Below the pieces are notes generated by a model, which searched no databases, was not told the origin of the DNA, and saw nothing but the letters and a program-made list of their open reading frames with translations. Position numbers and translations under genes: made by a program. A stretch of DNA of 64,000 bases from Bacteroidota bacterium (GTDB lineage: Bacteria; Bacteroidota; Bacteroidia; Cytophagales; Cytophagaceae). Position 1 is the stretch's first letter; every line of letters starts with the position of its first letter. Below, piece after piece: positions 25,084-34,704 of this stretch. The stretch is from contig JAEWYS010000004.1 of the NCBI GenBank assembly GCA_023458555.1, positions 248,001 to 312,000 on the forward strand. Direction: 5' to 3'.

Positions 25084-26472
25084 ATGAAAAGAATAAAGGT
25101 AAAAGATTTGCTTGCGTCCCGGGAATACGGGAAGGAAGTTGTGGCAAAAGGCTGGGTCCGTACTAAAAGAGGGAACAAAAATGTAGCTTTCATAGCGCTC
25201 AATGACGGTTCTACGATTCACAATATCCAGGTAGTAGGGGATCTTGCCAATTTTGATGAAGAGCTAATGAAAAAAGTAAGCACCGGTGCCTGTATCGGTG
25301 TCAGAGGAACTATAGTTGAGTCTCCGGGACAGGGCCAGGCAGTGGAAATACATGCCCGTGGTATCGAAATATACGGAGAAGCAGATCCGGAAACCTATCC
25401 ATTGCAGAAAAAGGGACATTCTCTGGAGTTTCTGCGTGAAATCGCTCACCTCCGTCCGCGAACCAATACATTCGGAGCAATCCTGCGCCTGAGACATGCT
25501 ATGGCTTATGCTGTTCACAAATACTTTAACGATAAAGGATTTGTCTATCTGCACACTCCTATCATCACCGGATCAGACTGTGAAGGAGCAGGCGAGATGT
25601 TTCGTGTAACCACACTGGACCTTCAGAATGTTCCTAAAACAGATACCGGAGCGATCAACTTTGAAGAGGATTTTTTTGGAAAAGAAACCAATCTGACCGT
25701 ATCCGGACAGCTGGAAGGCGAGCTTGGTGCGATGGCTATGGGCGAAATTTATACTTTCGGACCTACCTTCCGTGCGGAAAACTCCAATACGGCAAGACAT
25801 CTGGCTGAGTTCTGGATGATCGAGCCTGAAATGGCTTTTTACGAGATCGAAGACAATATGGATCTGGCAGAAGACTTCCTAAAGTACCTGATCCGCTATG
25901 CGCTGGAGCATAACATGGATGATCTGGAGTTTCTGAATAATATGTATGATAAGGAACTGTTAAGCCGCCTTCGGTTTGTAACCGAATCCGCATTTGAGCG
26001 CCTGACTTATACCGAGGCCATTGATATTCTGCTCAGCTCTGGTCACAAATTTGAGTTTAAGGTTGAATGGGGTATTGATCTGCAGTCAGAACATGAGCGC
26101 TATCTGGTGGAGAAGCATTTCAAAAAGCCGGTGATCCTGACGAACTATCCAAAGGATATCAAAGCTTTTTATATGAAGCAAAATGAGGACGGAAAGACTG
26201 TACGTGCCATGGATATCCTGTTTCCGGGTATTGGTGAAATTGTGGGCGGCAGCCAGCGGGAAGAAAGCTATGAGAAACTCTGCACACGCGTCAACGAAAT
26301 GGGGATGCACCAGCAGGATGTATGGTGGTACCTGGATACCAGACGCTTTGGTACTGCTCCGCACTCCGGTTTCGGACTTGGCTTTGAGCGTCTGATGCTC
26401 TTTGTGACCGGTATGAGTAATATCCGTGACGTTATTCCTTTTCCAAGAACACCACAAAACGCTGAATTCTAA
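25084..26472 (+). CDS. asnS: Asparaginyl-tRNA synthetase
   Basis: Class IIb aminoacyl-tRNA synthetase of 462 residues that charges tRNA-Asn. The N-terminal OB fold (KGWVRTKRGNKNVAFIALND) binds the anticodon. Motif 1 and the linker are followed by motif 2 (FGPTFRAENSNTARHLAEFW), the AsnS-type EPEMAFYE, and motif 3 (GFGLGFERLMLFVTGM). The wording GGSQREESYEKL is asparaginyl rather than aspartyl. A -7 promoter element lies 41 bases upstream. The stop overlaps by four bases with the stop of the convergent nnr gene. Confidence 0.97.
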   Translation: MKRIKVKDLLASREYGKEVVAKGWVRTKRGNKNVAFIALNDGSTIHNIQVVGDLANFDEELMKKVSTGACIGVRGTIVESPGQGQAVEIHARGIEIYGEADPETYPLQKKGHSLEFLREIAHLRPRTNTFGAILRLRHAMAYAVHKYFNDKGFVYLHTPIITGSDCEGAGEMFRVTTLDLQNVPKTDTGAINFEEDFFGKETNLTVSGQLEGELGAMAMGEIYTFGPTFRAENSNTARHLAEFWMIEPEMAFYEIEDNMDLAEDFLKYLIRYALEHNMDDLEFLNNMYDKELLSRLRFVTESAFERLTYTEAIDILLSSGHKFEFKVEWGIDLQSEHERYLVEKHFKKPVILTNYPKDIKAFYMKQNEDGKTVRAMDILFPGIGEIVGGSQREESYEKLCTRVNEMGMHQQDVWWYLDTRRFGTAPHSGFGLGFERLMLFVTGMSNIRDVIPFPRTPQNAEF

Positions 26473-27962
26473 GACTCAAAAGCACGGAAGAAATCTTTTA
26501 TTCCGTTGATAATATCTGTTGCCAGCAAAGGAGCCATACCGGTTCTTTTGCCGGCTTCATCTCCCGCGTAGCCATGCAGAAACACACCCGCAACAGCTGC
26601 GATATGCGGGGCATAACCCTGAGCGATCAATCCGGTTATAATACCCGTCAGCACATCTCCACTTCCACCTGTTGCCATGCCCGGATTGCCTGTGGAATTG
26701 ATAAATAAGCCCGATTCCGGTGTAGCGATTGCCGTATGTGCGCCTTTGAGCACGATAGTACCCTGAATCCGCTGACTTAGCTCTTTTAATTTTTCCAGAC
26801 GTTCGTAATCATTTTCTGATTTTCCGGCCAGCCGTTCAAATTCTTTAGGATGTGGGGTCAACACCGCATCAGCCGGTATTTTATCAAGGAGTTTCTTGTG
26901 CCGGGATATAAGATTAAGCGCTCCTGCATCCAGCACCAGTCCGCCTTTATGGCTTTCAAACAGCTGTTCCAACAATTTTGTGGCTATTTCATTTTCTCTG
27001 ATACCAGGTCCGATTCCTATGGCTGCAAAAGGATCTGTATCCGGCAATACGGAATGGCTTTCATCATCAGGGTCTTCCAGCACAATAGCCTCCGGCAGGG
27101 ATATCTGCATGATCGGGGTACCGCAGGCTGGCAAAGCGGCATATACAAGACCGGCTCCCGCCCGATAGCAGGCAGTCGAAGTAAGCACCGCAGCTCCGAT
27201 TGATCCTTTGCTTCCGGCTATAATCAATGCCTTACCATATGTTCCTTTGTGGCTATACTGCGATCTTTCCTTCAATTGCGACCGGATCCAGTCTTCGGTC
27301 AGATAGCGGATATCTGAAGGCTCAGCCTGCTGAAAATCACCGGACAAACCAATATCCAGTATATGCAGCTTTCCCACAAATGCATCATTGGCCGGCAAAA
27401 GATGAGAAAGTCTGGGTGCCTGGAGAACAAGTGTATAGTCAGCACAGACTTTTACGGGGTCACTGTTGAACTTTTCGCCAAAAAGACCGGAAGCGATATC
27501 AATTGCGACCACAGTAGCACCGGAAGTATTGATTTGATCCGTTATTCTCCCGAATATGCCTGCCAGTGGCCGGTTGAGCCCGGAGCCAAACAGGGCGTCA
27601 ATAATGATTTCATCCGGCTGAAAAGAAACGGCTGTGTCTTCTGAAAATCGCTCAGGCGTGCTTATATTCCGAAGCCTTTGCTCATTGATCCGGAAATCGT
27701 CCGAATAAGACGAAGCCTCTGCAATATAAGTTCTCACCGAAAATCCGTACTGCAACAGCAGGCGCGCTACGGCCAGCCCATCTCCACCATTATTGCCCGG
27801 ACCACAAAAAATGGTCACCGGATGAGACAGATTAAACCGGCTATGTATCCAGGCAGCAATATTCTGCGAAGCCCTCTCCATAAGATCCAGGGAAGTGATG
27901 GGCTCGTACCGAATTGTATGGGCATCCCATTGACGTATTTGTTCAGTTGTAAAAACCTTCAT
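26469..27962 (-). CDS. nnr: Bifunctional NAD(P)H-hydrate epimerase / ADP-dependent dehydratase
   Basis: A 497-residue fusion that repairs hydrated NADH and NADPH. The N-terminal epimerase (YjeF-N) has MKVFTTEQIRQWDAHT, FCGPGNNGGDGLAVARLL and IDALFGSGL. The C-terminal dehydratase, a ribokinase-like domain, has YGKALIIAGSKGSIGAAVLT, AIGIGPGI, LTPHPKEFERL and GNPGMATGGSGDVLTGII. I start at 27962 since MKVFT is the family start. It lies 13 bases after a PAP2-phosphatase gene on the same strand. Confidence 0.95.
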   Translation of the reverse strand: MKVFTTEQIRQWDAHTIRYEPITSLDLMERASQNIAAWIHSRFNLSHPVTIFCGPGNNGGDGLAVARLLLQYGFSVRTYIAEASSYSDDFRINEQRLRNISTPERFSEDTAVSFQPDEIIIDALFGSGLNRPLAGIFGRITDQINTSGATVVAIDIASGLFGEKFNSDPVKVCADYTLVLQAPRLSHLLPANDAFVGKLHILDIGLSGDFQQAEPSDIRYLTEDWIRSQLKERSQYSHKGTYGKALIIAGSKGSIGAAVLTSTACYRAGAGLVYAALPACGTPIMQISLPEAIVLEDPDDESHSVLPDTDPFAAIGIGPGIRENEIATKLLEQLFESHKGGLVLDAGALNLISRHKKLLDKIPADAVLTPHPKEFERLAGKSENDYERLEKLKELSQRIQGTIVLKGAHTAIATPESGLFINSTGNPGMATGGSGDVLTGIITGLIAQGYAPHIAAVAGVFLHGYAGDEAGKRTGMAPLLATDIINGIKDFFRAFES

Positions 27963-27975
27963 AATTATATACAGT

Positions 27976-28818
27976 CTAAAAACGATATACCAGTACAGCT
28001 CCTGGTCTGCCATTAATCAGGGAAGGCACCAGGCAGCTGCCAGGTCTGCCCCAGCGCCATTGATGGGTCATATATACCAGATTGGCCGAGAGAATACCTA
28101 TACCTGCACCCGCAACCACATCCGACAGCCAGTGCTTATTGTTGAGCATACGAAACATGGCCACTGCCCCCGCTGCTCCATATGCGCCGATACCTACCCA
28201 GGGAGTCTTATAGCGGTATTCGCGGTTAGCGATTGTTGCAGCCAGAAATGCCTGAGAAGTATGTCCGGAAGGCCATGAATAGCTGTTTTCCCCGTTGGGG
28301 CGCTCCACTTTTGTCAGATATTTAAGCCCAAATGTAAGAGCCGCGTTGACCACCTCTGCCTTGGCTATAATTATGGCCGTATTGATAAAATCATTTTCAC
28401 AGGGAATTTTGGCCAGATTGAGTGCAACCAGGCCAGCATAAGGTGCATAGATAAGATAGTCGTCGATCTTTGTACCACCAAAATTGTGAAAGCCTTGATT
28501 AAGCAAATCTTTTGCATCCTGGTTGTAAGAAGGACTGGCCAATATTCCGGCACCCAATCCGATCAGAATAACAGGTGCAACCAGCCCCCGATAGGGATTC
28601 CGGGCAATCCATGGCCGGCCTCCGCGATCGCGTTCCGTGAGCTGGCCGGAAGGAAGCGAAGTGACATCCACCCGATGAATATCCGGCTCAAGCCAGGCCG
28701 TATCCTGCTGGGCAATAGCCGGAAATAAGTACAGGCTGCAAATCGCAACCAGAGCAAAAAATGGTCTCAAGAAAGTCGTTTTTAGTTCTGATAACAGACA
28801 CTTCTCCGGCTTGTTCAA
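27976..28818 (-). CDS. PAP2-family phosphatase, exported or membrane-bound
   Basis: A 280-residue protein with a long N-terminal signal region ending near AIAQQD. All three PAP2 motifs are intact: KYLTKVERP (KxxxxxxRP), the SWPSGHTS core, and the SRxxxxxHxxxD equivalent MLNNKHWLSDVVAG. Such enzymes remove phosphate from lipid phosphates or undecaprenyl pyrophosphate at the periplasmic side. It is followed after 13 bases by nnr, which probably depends on its transcript. The contrast with the degenerate relative at 22762-23427 is notable. Confidence 0.9.
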   Translation of the reverse strand: MNKPEKCLLSELKTTFLRPFFALVAICSLYLFPAIAQQDTAWLEPDIHRVDVTSLPSGQLTERDRGGRPWIARNPYRGLVAPVILIGLGAGILASPSYNQDAKDLLNQGFHNFGGTKIDDYLIYAPYAGLVALNLAKIPCENDFINTAIIIAKAEVVNAALTFGLKYLTKVERPNGENSYSWPSGHTSQAFLAATIANREYRYKTPWVGIGAYGAAGAVAMFRMLNNKHWLSDVVAGAGIGILSANLVYMTHQWRWGRPGSCLVPSLINGRPGAVLVYRF

Positions 28819-29042
28819 AGGATATGCAATCCAACCAGCACATATGAGCTGAAAAATGATAAAAAAGCACGGAAATTACAAATACATGGCATTTCCAGTC
28901 ATTTACGATTGTACAAGTTCGGGAACAAAGAGAATTTAAGCTCTTGACTGATGTATATTAAACTTAATCATATTCTCGAAAACCTTTCTTTGAACAGTTT
29001 CTACCTTTCGGTAAAAAACAATCCACCCAAATAGCGCCCTGA
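28819..29042. other. Intergenic region without visible gene
   Basis: About 220 bases between two minus-strand genes. It contains a weak hairpin (AAGAG/CTCTT near 28929-28946). No promoter element matched. Confidence 0.3.
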
Positions 29043-30083
29043 TTAAACCTGAACTCTTTTCTCCCGGAAAAGAGGCGTATATTTATTTACAAGCCATATC
29101 GGCACAATCATAGTAATCATAGATAATATGGCAATCATAAACTTGTGATATATTCCTGCTCCCAAGATATATTCAAAATTTAAAAAGATAAAGATTCTAT
29201 CCAAAGCTGTAATACTATAGGTATGAAAAGCAAGTATAATTATAGCATTTGAGGCTATTCCCCTTATAAAAAATTGATATCCAAATAAATCCGACAACAG
29301 CTTCATCAGTATAAGAATGGGATATATTACCAGAAGACTGGCAAGTGTTTTGAGAATGTATGCCCAGACTGAAAGTCTCAGTTCCATTATCATATAAGAC
29401 ATTAAAACGTACACAACTGTAAAAGACAACAGACAGATAAAAACATATATTTTTCTTTCGATCAGATTTATAATTTCCTGCCGGTAAAGCGATGCGATTC
29501 CGTAGAAACAGATTCCTCTGCACACTTCATTTAATGAAAAGGGCGTGTTTGATAAATCTATAAAATAAGGAATTGCAGAGATTATAAACAGTAGAACTGC
29601 AGCTATTATCCGGTTCATTTTCTTAAACCCAAGGTAAAACAAGCATTGACACACGAATAAGCATGGAATAAACCACAAAGGCATGCAAACCAAATCAGGA
29701 ACACCATACAGATATTCTACGATCGGCTGATAATAAGTGGCTTCCAGATCATCCTGATTACCATGATTTTTTCCGTAAATCAGCCAATAGCTGTAAAATA
29801 GCAGAAAAAAATAAACGTATGGTACAAGTAATTGCCTGCTCCGGTGCTTTATAAATGAAACAAAAGATGTGTATTTTTCCCTTTTGAATAAAAGCCCCGA
29901 CAGAAAGAAAAACATAGGCATTCTTATCAGCCCCAGGAGTATTGCAGGAAACCCGTCAAAAGCAGGGGGAGAATGAAAAAATACAACCAAAAATATACTT
30001 AAGAATTTGGCATAGTCTATCCACTGATAATAATTCCGGTTTGTATGCATCGTTTGAAAACTCCCTTGATCGGCAATATTCAA
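29043..30083 (-). CDS. Acyltransferase 3 family membrane protein
   Basis: A 346-residue protein with about ten hydrophobic helices. The N-terminal block WIDYAKFLSIFLVVFFHSP carries the catalytic His of the acyltransferase 3 family, followed by RMPMFFFLSGLLFKR and RSRQLLVPYVYF with the conserved Arg. These enzymes O-acetylate or succinylate extracellular sugars. The real start may be Met12 (MHTNRNYYQ, 30050). Codon use is more AT-rich than in neighbouring genes, which suggests later acquisition. It stands alone between PAP2 and the divergent hemG. Confidence 0.85.
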   Translation of the reverse strand: MNIADQGSFQTMHTNRNYYQWIDYAKFLSIFLVVFFHSPPAFDGFPAILLGLIRMPMFFFLSGLLFKREKYTSFVSFIKHRSRQLLVPYVYFFLLFYSYWLIYGKNHGNQDDLEATYYQPIVEYLYGVPDLVCMPLWFIPCLFVCQCLFYLGFKKMNRIIAAVLLFIISAIPYFIDLSNTPFSLNEVCRGICFYGIASLYRQEIINLIERKIYVFICLLSFTVVYVLMSYMIMELRLSVWAYILKTLASLLVIYPILILMKLLSDLFGYQFFIRGIASNAIIILAFHTYSITALDRIFIFLNFEYILGAGIYHKFMIAILSMITMIVPIWLVNKYTPLFREKRVQV

Positions 30084-30210
30084 AATTAAGGAATTCCGGT
30101 TATTAATACAGCACCTGTTGGAATACAGACAGAATTTCTATATTCTGACTCCCCATGAAGATGTTTTTATATTTATTCCTCAAAGCAGCGCCGCGAACGC
30201 TTTTATACAA

Positions 30211-30218
30211 TATATTTG
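30211..30218 (+). promoter_or_regulatory. Promoter -7 element of hemG
   Basis: TATATTTG matches TAnnTTTG exactly; predicted start near 30222, 29 bases before the ATG. Confidence 0.5.
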
Positions 30219-30250
30219 TTCCATAAAGTCAACCCTAAAACAGTATCCGT

Positions 30251-31606
30251 ATGATTGCTATAATAGGTGGTGGAATATCTGGTCTTGCTGCAGCCATTGA
30301 ACTACAGAAGTGGTGTGAACCCTGTGTTGTACTTGATGCCGGCGACTCCCCGGGTGGAGTCATGCAGACAGAACGGATCGACGGATACCAGCTTGAATAC
30401 GGCGCCAATTCTATTCTTACCGATCGGGAGATTACTGAGTTTCTGATTAAAACGGGATTGGAAAATGAATTTTATCCGGCGGGCAAAAGCAGTAAAAAAC
30501 GCTATATTTTCCGCGATGGACGCTATCATCGTCTGCCAACCAAACCGAATGGCCTGCTAACGACTTCTTTTTTATCATGGTCGGCCAAGCTGGCTATTCT
30601 GAAAGAATGGTATAAAAAACCGGAAGTAACCCGACCGGACGAAACGCTTGGAGAGTTTATTGAAAGGCGCTTTAACCGTGAAATCGCTGATTATATCCTG
30701 GCTCCGTTTATTACTGGCATATATGCCGGTGATCCCTATCAGCTGCTGCTAAAGGAAACGTTTCCGGTACTGGCACGCTATGAAGAAGAGTACGGATCGG
30801 TACTGAAAGGTTTTGTAAAAAATAAAGGCGGAGAGCGGAAGCAAAGCCTGTATTTCAAATCAGGTATGCAGGCGTTACCGGATGCCATGGCAGCAGCGGT
30901 AAAACGACTTGAACGCGGTGCAGTGGTGCAAAAAGTCATCAAGCACTCGAACAGCTATGAAATTCACTATACGCAAAACGGTGAACAGCGAACGCTGGCA
31001 TGTGACACGGTGGTATTAAGCGCACCAGCTTATGTGAGCGCTGATATCATCGGAGAAGTTTCGCACAAAGCGGCAGCAGCGTTCAGCAATATCAACTACG
31101 CTCCTGTTGTCAAGGTCTTTCTCGGCTATGACCGCAAAAAGGTCCGATATCCGTTCAATGGCTTCGGTGCACTCAATCCTCCTGTAGAAAACCAGTATAT
31201 GCTGGGCTCTATCTGGAATACCTCTACCTTCCCTCTGGCTGCTCCAAGGGGTAAAGTATTGCTCACCTGCATGGCAGGCGGGATGATTCAGAGCAACCGC
31301 ACTCAGATGAAGGATGATTATATTCTGCATCGTGTCAAAGCAGATATCGCTTCCTATTTCAAAATCAAAGCGGAACCCGAGTTTACACATGTATACCGGC
31401 TGGACAGAGCCATTCCCCAAAATGACAACGCAATCAATGCTGTCAGGGATATTCTGCCGGAACTGGAAAACTCGGGAATCTATATCAGCGCCAACTGGCT
31501 GGGCGGACCCGCATTATCAGATTGTATCCGCAAAGGCTGGCAGATTGCACTTAAAATTACAGAAGCCCGTTCGGGAATGGATAGTAGCTACAAAGGTTGC
31601 TGCTAG
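30251..31606 (+). CDS. hemG: Protoporphyrinogen oxidase (HemY type)
   Basis: A 451-residue FAD-dependent oxidase for the penultimate step of haem synthesis. The dinucleotide-binding motif IAIIGGGISGLAAAIEL starts at residue 2, followed by the FAD-contacting GGVMQTERIDGYQLEYGANSI. The C-terminal ISANWLGGPALSDCIRKGW is the second FAD-binding part. Length and order fit the oxygen-dependent HemY class, not the flavodoxin-like HemG of enterics, despite the symbol now used for both. It is monocistronic, with its own -7 promoter element. Confidence 0.92.
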   Translation: MIAIIGGGISGLAAAIELQKWCEPCVVLDAGDSPGGVMQTERIDGYQLEYGANSILTDREITEFLIKTGLENEFYPAGKSSKKRYIFRDGRYHRLPTKPNGLLTTSFLSWSAKLAILKEWYKKPEVTRPDETLGEFIERRFNREIADYILAPFITGIYAGDPYQLLLKETFPVLARYEEEYGSVLKGFVKNKGGERKQSLYFKSGMQALPDAMAAAVKRLERGAVVQKVIKHSNSYEIHYTQNGEQRTLACDTVVLSAPAYVSADIIGEVSHKAAAAFSNINYAPVVKVFLGYDRKKVRYPFNGFGALNPPVENQYMLGSIWNTSTFPLAAPRGKVLLTCMAGGMIQSNRTQMKDDYILHRVKADIASYFKIKAEPEFTHVYRLDRAIPQNDNAINAVRDILPELENSGIYISANWLGGPALSDCIRKGWQIALKITEARSGMDSSYKGCC

Positions 31607-31618
31607 CGACAGAAAAAA

Positions 31619-32101
31619 TCAGTTGCTCATTCCTTCTCCATAAGCCCAGTAAAGCTCTACATCTATCCCATAGGTAGCGTATTCATAATCATTGAACGGA
31701 AGAGGTATTTCATCAAGGTGCAAAGGCAGAAAAACTTCTTCTTCTCTCCCGTCTGCATATCCTTTGGTCATATTGATGCCTATGACAAAATCCCGGATGA
31801 GGTAATTGCCGATGGACCCTATACAATAATACAGGGATTTGTCATCGGACCGGTCTATGGCAGCATGCACGGTACCCCGATATTGTTGCTGTGTAAAAAC
31901 TGTATCCTGGCTAAAAATAATGTATTCGAGATCACTGCTCTGTTCGGCATTGTATATTTCAGGACCTACGACCAGATCAAGGCTCATAAAGAGATTGAGC
32001 AGATGACTTATACTGTCATCATCCATCTCGGCCGGACTGTCTGCACACTGAGCAAACAATGTGGACGGGAAAAAGAACAGGAGAAAGATGCTTGCTTTCA
32101 T
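31619..32101 (-). CDS. Secreted hypothetical protein
   Basis: I start at 32101, where MKASIFLLFFFPSTLFAQ gives a good signal peptide, rather than at the upstream Met codon. The mature part of about 142 residues is acidic, with no known motif (ADSPAEMDDDSISHLL at the start; YWAYGEGMSN at the end). It converges on hemG with a 12-base gap. I do not recognise a family; a periplasmic or surface location is the only inference. Confidence 0.75.
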   Translation of the reverse strand: MKASIFLLFFFPSTLFAQCADSPAEMDDDSISHLLNLFMSLDLVVGPEIYNAEQSSDLEYIIFSQDTVFTQQQYRGTVHAAIDRSDDKSLYYCIGSIGNYLIRDFVIGINMTKGYADGREEEVFLPLHLDEIPLPFNDYEYATYGIDVELYWAYGEGMSN

Positions 32102-32137
32102 AATAGTGCGGTTTAGAGTATTCCTGTTGCCCCACAA

Positions 32138-32530
32138 AAATCTACCTGCTTTCTTTTACGGAAAAATGCGGATAAAAGATGTTAAAGCCTTTTTTAGGGG
32201 AAGAAGCCGGATGCAGGGCTGACAATCTCCTAATATAAAAAATACCCATCTAGTAATCAACATCTTTTGATAGATTCTAACAAGAAAGTGTCGTCTGACT
32301 TACCTGTAACGGAAACGGACATTCTTTAAAAGATTTCACTGCCTTTCGAGTGACTCGGGAAATACTGTTTTCAGGCTTTTGTCCCGTTTCGCCCTGCAAA
32401 TTGTCTCATCTGCCATCCCATCATGCTGATATTTCGGTTATAAATTTGTATCAGCCGGTTCCGGGATACAATATGGACGGGATAATAGAAATAGCAATAT
32501 TCATATATAAGCAAAAAATAAAAGCGTATT
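32138..32530. other. Divergent intergenic region
   Basis: Between the secreted hypothetical gene and the VOC gene. TAAATTTG at 32441-32448 on the plus strand is a -7 match that could serve the VOC gene 90 bases downstream. No gene is seen. Confidence 0.35.
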
Positions 32531-33025
32531 ATGCGAAAAACACAACCAATGACGATCTGCCTGTGGTATGACAATGAGGCGGAGCAGGCAGTAAATTTGT
32601 ACACCGGGATTTTTAAAGATTCCTCTGTGGGAAGAATAAGCCGATATGGTAAAGAAGGTTTTGAATATCATCAGAAACCGGAAGGCACGGTGATGACCAT
32701 AGAGTTTGCGCTAAACGGTATGCACTTTCTGGCACTTAACGGCGGGCCTCAGTTCAAATTTAATGAAGCAGCATCGGTAGTGGTGCAATGCGAAGCACAA
32801 GAAGAAATTGATTATTACTGGGATAGGCTGAGCGAAGGTGGTGAGGAGGGTCCCTGCGGCTGGCTGAAGGACCGGTATGGATTGTCATGGCAGATTGTAC
32901 CGGAAATCCTGAACAAATATATGACGGACAATGACTCCTCCAGGGTAGCCCGGGTCACAGAGACCTACCTGCAGATGAAGAAGTTTGACATAGCCCGGCT
33001 GCAAAAGGCGTATGAGGGAAAATAA
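32531..33025 (+). CDS. VOC-family protein (PhnB/3-demethylubiquinone methyltransferase-like fold)
   Basis: A 164-residue cytoplasmic protein of the vicinal-oxygen-chelate superfamily, PhnB subgroup. It shows TICLWYDNEAEQAVNLY at the start, MTIEFALNGMHFLALNGGPQFKF in the middle and KDRYGLSWQIVPEIL near residue 120, all usual in the group. Despite the historical name it is not expected to methylate ubiquinone. It is a single gene with a terminator-like hairpin about 60 bases after its stop. Confidence 0.9.
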   Translation: MRKTQPMTICLWYDNEAEQAVNLYTGIFKDSSVGRISRYGKEGFEYHQKPEGTVMTIEFALNGMHFLALNGGPQFKFNEAASVVVQCEAQEEIDYYWDRLSEGGEEGPCGWLKDRYGLSWQIVPEILNKYMTDNDSSRVARVTETYLQMKKFDIARLQKAYEGK

Positions 33026-33087
33026 TCGAGTAGGAAGTTCAACGTTTAAGATTCAGAGATTAACGATCGAAGTATGAGCAGTTGGAG

Positions 33088-33117
33088 GAGCCTCAGCTAC
33101 CCTGTTACCTGAGGCTC
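33088..33117 (+). terminator. Hairpin after the VOC gene
   Basis: GAGCCTCAG (33088-33096) and CTGAGGCTC (33109-33117) form a perfect nine-pair stem. There is no T run, so termination is plausible but not certain. Confidence 0.45.
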
Positions 33118-33226
33118 TTGAAGACAAAGAGCGTGTCCCTGCAGTCAGTTCGCGTTTTTTATGTCTTTGGTATCAGGATTTGCAATTACTTCTTTCAAAA
33201 TAAATCTCTTGATGCGTATCTATGCT

Positions 33227-33559
33227 ATGAACACTGTAGAACAATATATAGCCCGGTCTGAGCCTGAATTACAGGAAAGGCTCCGGACTCTGAGACAGCT
33301 TTTTTTTGATATGGTTCCCGATACAGAAGAGAGCATCCGTTATACTATGCCATCCTTCAGGGTCGGCAGGCATTATCTGTATTTTGGTGTTTATAAGAAA
33401 TACATCGGTTTTTATCCGGTATACGGACTTCCTGAGATCGAAGACAGGCTTACTCTGTTTCGGGCCAAAGGCACGAAAGATACGCTGCACTTCAGACACA
33501 ACCAGCCATTGCCTGTTGAATTGATCAGGGAGATTATCCGACTGAGGATGGAGGACTGA
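33227..33559 (+). CDS. DUF1801 / YdhG-like protein
   Basis: I start at 33227 (MNTVEQYIARSEPE), the typical family start, although the frame is open upstream. The 110 residues show LRQLFFDMVPDTEESIRYTM and PSFRVGRHYLYFGVYKKYIGFYP, the core of the DUF1801 family, related to the iron-chaperone frataxin-like Fra of Bacillus. Function here is unknown. It is convergent with a minus-strand pseudogene and the DUF4239 gene. Confidence 0.88.
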   Translation: MNTVEQYIARSEPELQERLRTLRQLFFDMVPDTEESIRYTMPSFRVGRHYLYFGVYKKYIGFYPVYGLPEIEDRLTLFRAKGTKDTLHFRHNQPLPVELIREIIRLRMED

Positions 33560-33574
33560 GTTCCTCTGATTTTC

Positions 33575-33790
33575 TGTCGATCGCAGATAGCTGGCAGCAC
33601 AGGGCGGACAACCTATCCGGCAATAATCTGCCAGAACCTGTACCAGCAGAGCCAGCAATACCAATACTCCGGCATGTGCATGCCCACACGAAACATGGCT
33701 TCCTGAAAATCTGTCAATTGCCAATGCTCCTGCTGTCCGCTCAGAATGGTCAACAGAAACCAGCCTCCATGTATTTTTGATACGCCGCAG
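33575..33790 (-). pseudogene. Remnant of a small membrane protein with the GHAHAGVL motif
   Basis: Read on the minus strand with a one-base correction, this stretch gives GGWFLLTILSGQQEHWQLTD, FQEAMFRVG, then (after the shift near 33682) HAHAGVLVLLALLVQVLADY. That order matches a small uncharacterised membrane-protein family I recall by its GHAHAGVL core. A second shift follows (DRLSALCCQLSAI). The N-terminus is lost where the DUF4239 gene ends and no C-terminal helices remain, so the copy is dead. The family identification is from memory. Confidence 0.55.
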
Positions 33791-33791
33791 C

Positions 33792-34619
33792 TTACCTTCC
33801 CTGCTCCCGATCAATCTGCGGAAGAGTTTTGTTCAGCAACTTTTCAAACTGTGCCGGGGTGATGGGATTGGGCGCACGATAAGGATACATCATCACCAGA
33901 ATCAGGTATATAATAATGCCAATCATCGCAGAATGCATGCTTACAAGTATCGCGTGAAGGCGTGCTGGTCTGATCGGGAAAAAGAATCCGCACAGAATAG
34001 AAATGACCGAGCACACTCCGATCACCCACCACATAACTTCAGGGATCATGTCGGTTACTCCTTTGAGATTTCTGCTTCTTCTGCGATCCGAGGCAAACTC
34101 AAGCTTCTCCAGGATATTCCGTCTGGTCAGCTTTATATTTTCATTATCTTCACTAACCCGGGAAATATACGCAATAAGCCTTTCCAGACTCTCCTTCTCT
34201 CTGACACCTTCCTCTCCTTTAGCCATTTGCATCCACGAATCATGTATAATATATTTGACCGTTTCTTTCAGATATAGTCTGGCCGTATCCTGAACTTCTC
34301 CAGGCAGATCTTCCAACTCCCTGTATGCATTGGTGTATGAGGACACTTCCGAGGTAATATGCTCCTTTTCTTCCTGATAATTTTGCCAGATCGTAACCAG
34401 TACCATGGCCAGAATAAGACCGAGAAGCGCTCCGATAATAGTAAAAAAGGAAGCCAGAAACCTGGTACCTTCCCATTGTGTATCGTTCCGATGAATTAAT
34501 TTGTATAAAATCCCAAACCAGAACAGCGCTACACACATGATACCAGTGAGCAGCACAAACAGGACAATCATCGGATGACTATTGACTATTGTTTCCGGCA
34601 TAATCTTATAAAAGAACAT
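33792..34619 (-). CDS. DUF4239 (bestrophin-like) membrane protein
   Basis: A 275-residue protein with two N-terminal helices (residues 17-40 and 55-80), a long amphipathic central part (90-190, with YTNAYRELEDLPGEVQDTARLYLKE cut into shorter conserved pieces) and two C-terminal helices (195-250) with FFFPIRPARLHAILV. This is the DUF4239 layout. The family is distantly like bestrophin channels, but no transport function is shown. It diverges from the YceI gene with an 85-base gap. Confidence 0.82.
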   Translation of the reverse strand: MFFYKIMPETIVNSHPMIVLFVLLTGIMCVALFWFGILYKLIHRNDTQWEGTRFLASFFTIIGALLGLILAMVLVTIWQNYQEEKEHITSEVSSYTNAYRELEDLPGEVQDTARLYLKETVKYIIHDSWMQMAKGEEGVREKESLERLIAYISRVSEDNENIKLTRRNILEKLEFASDRRRSRNLKGVTDMIPEVMWWVIGVCSVISILCGFFFPIRPARLHAILVSMHSAMIGIIIYLILVMMYPYRAPNPITPAQFEKLLNKTLPQIDREQGR

Positions 34620-34704
34620 AAATTCTGCACGAATGTTCTGTCATTTTCGGATATTTACATCTTATGGAACGGCTACCGGATCTATGTTTCCGGAACAAAT
34701 TCAT

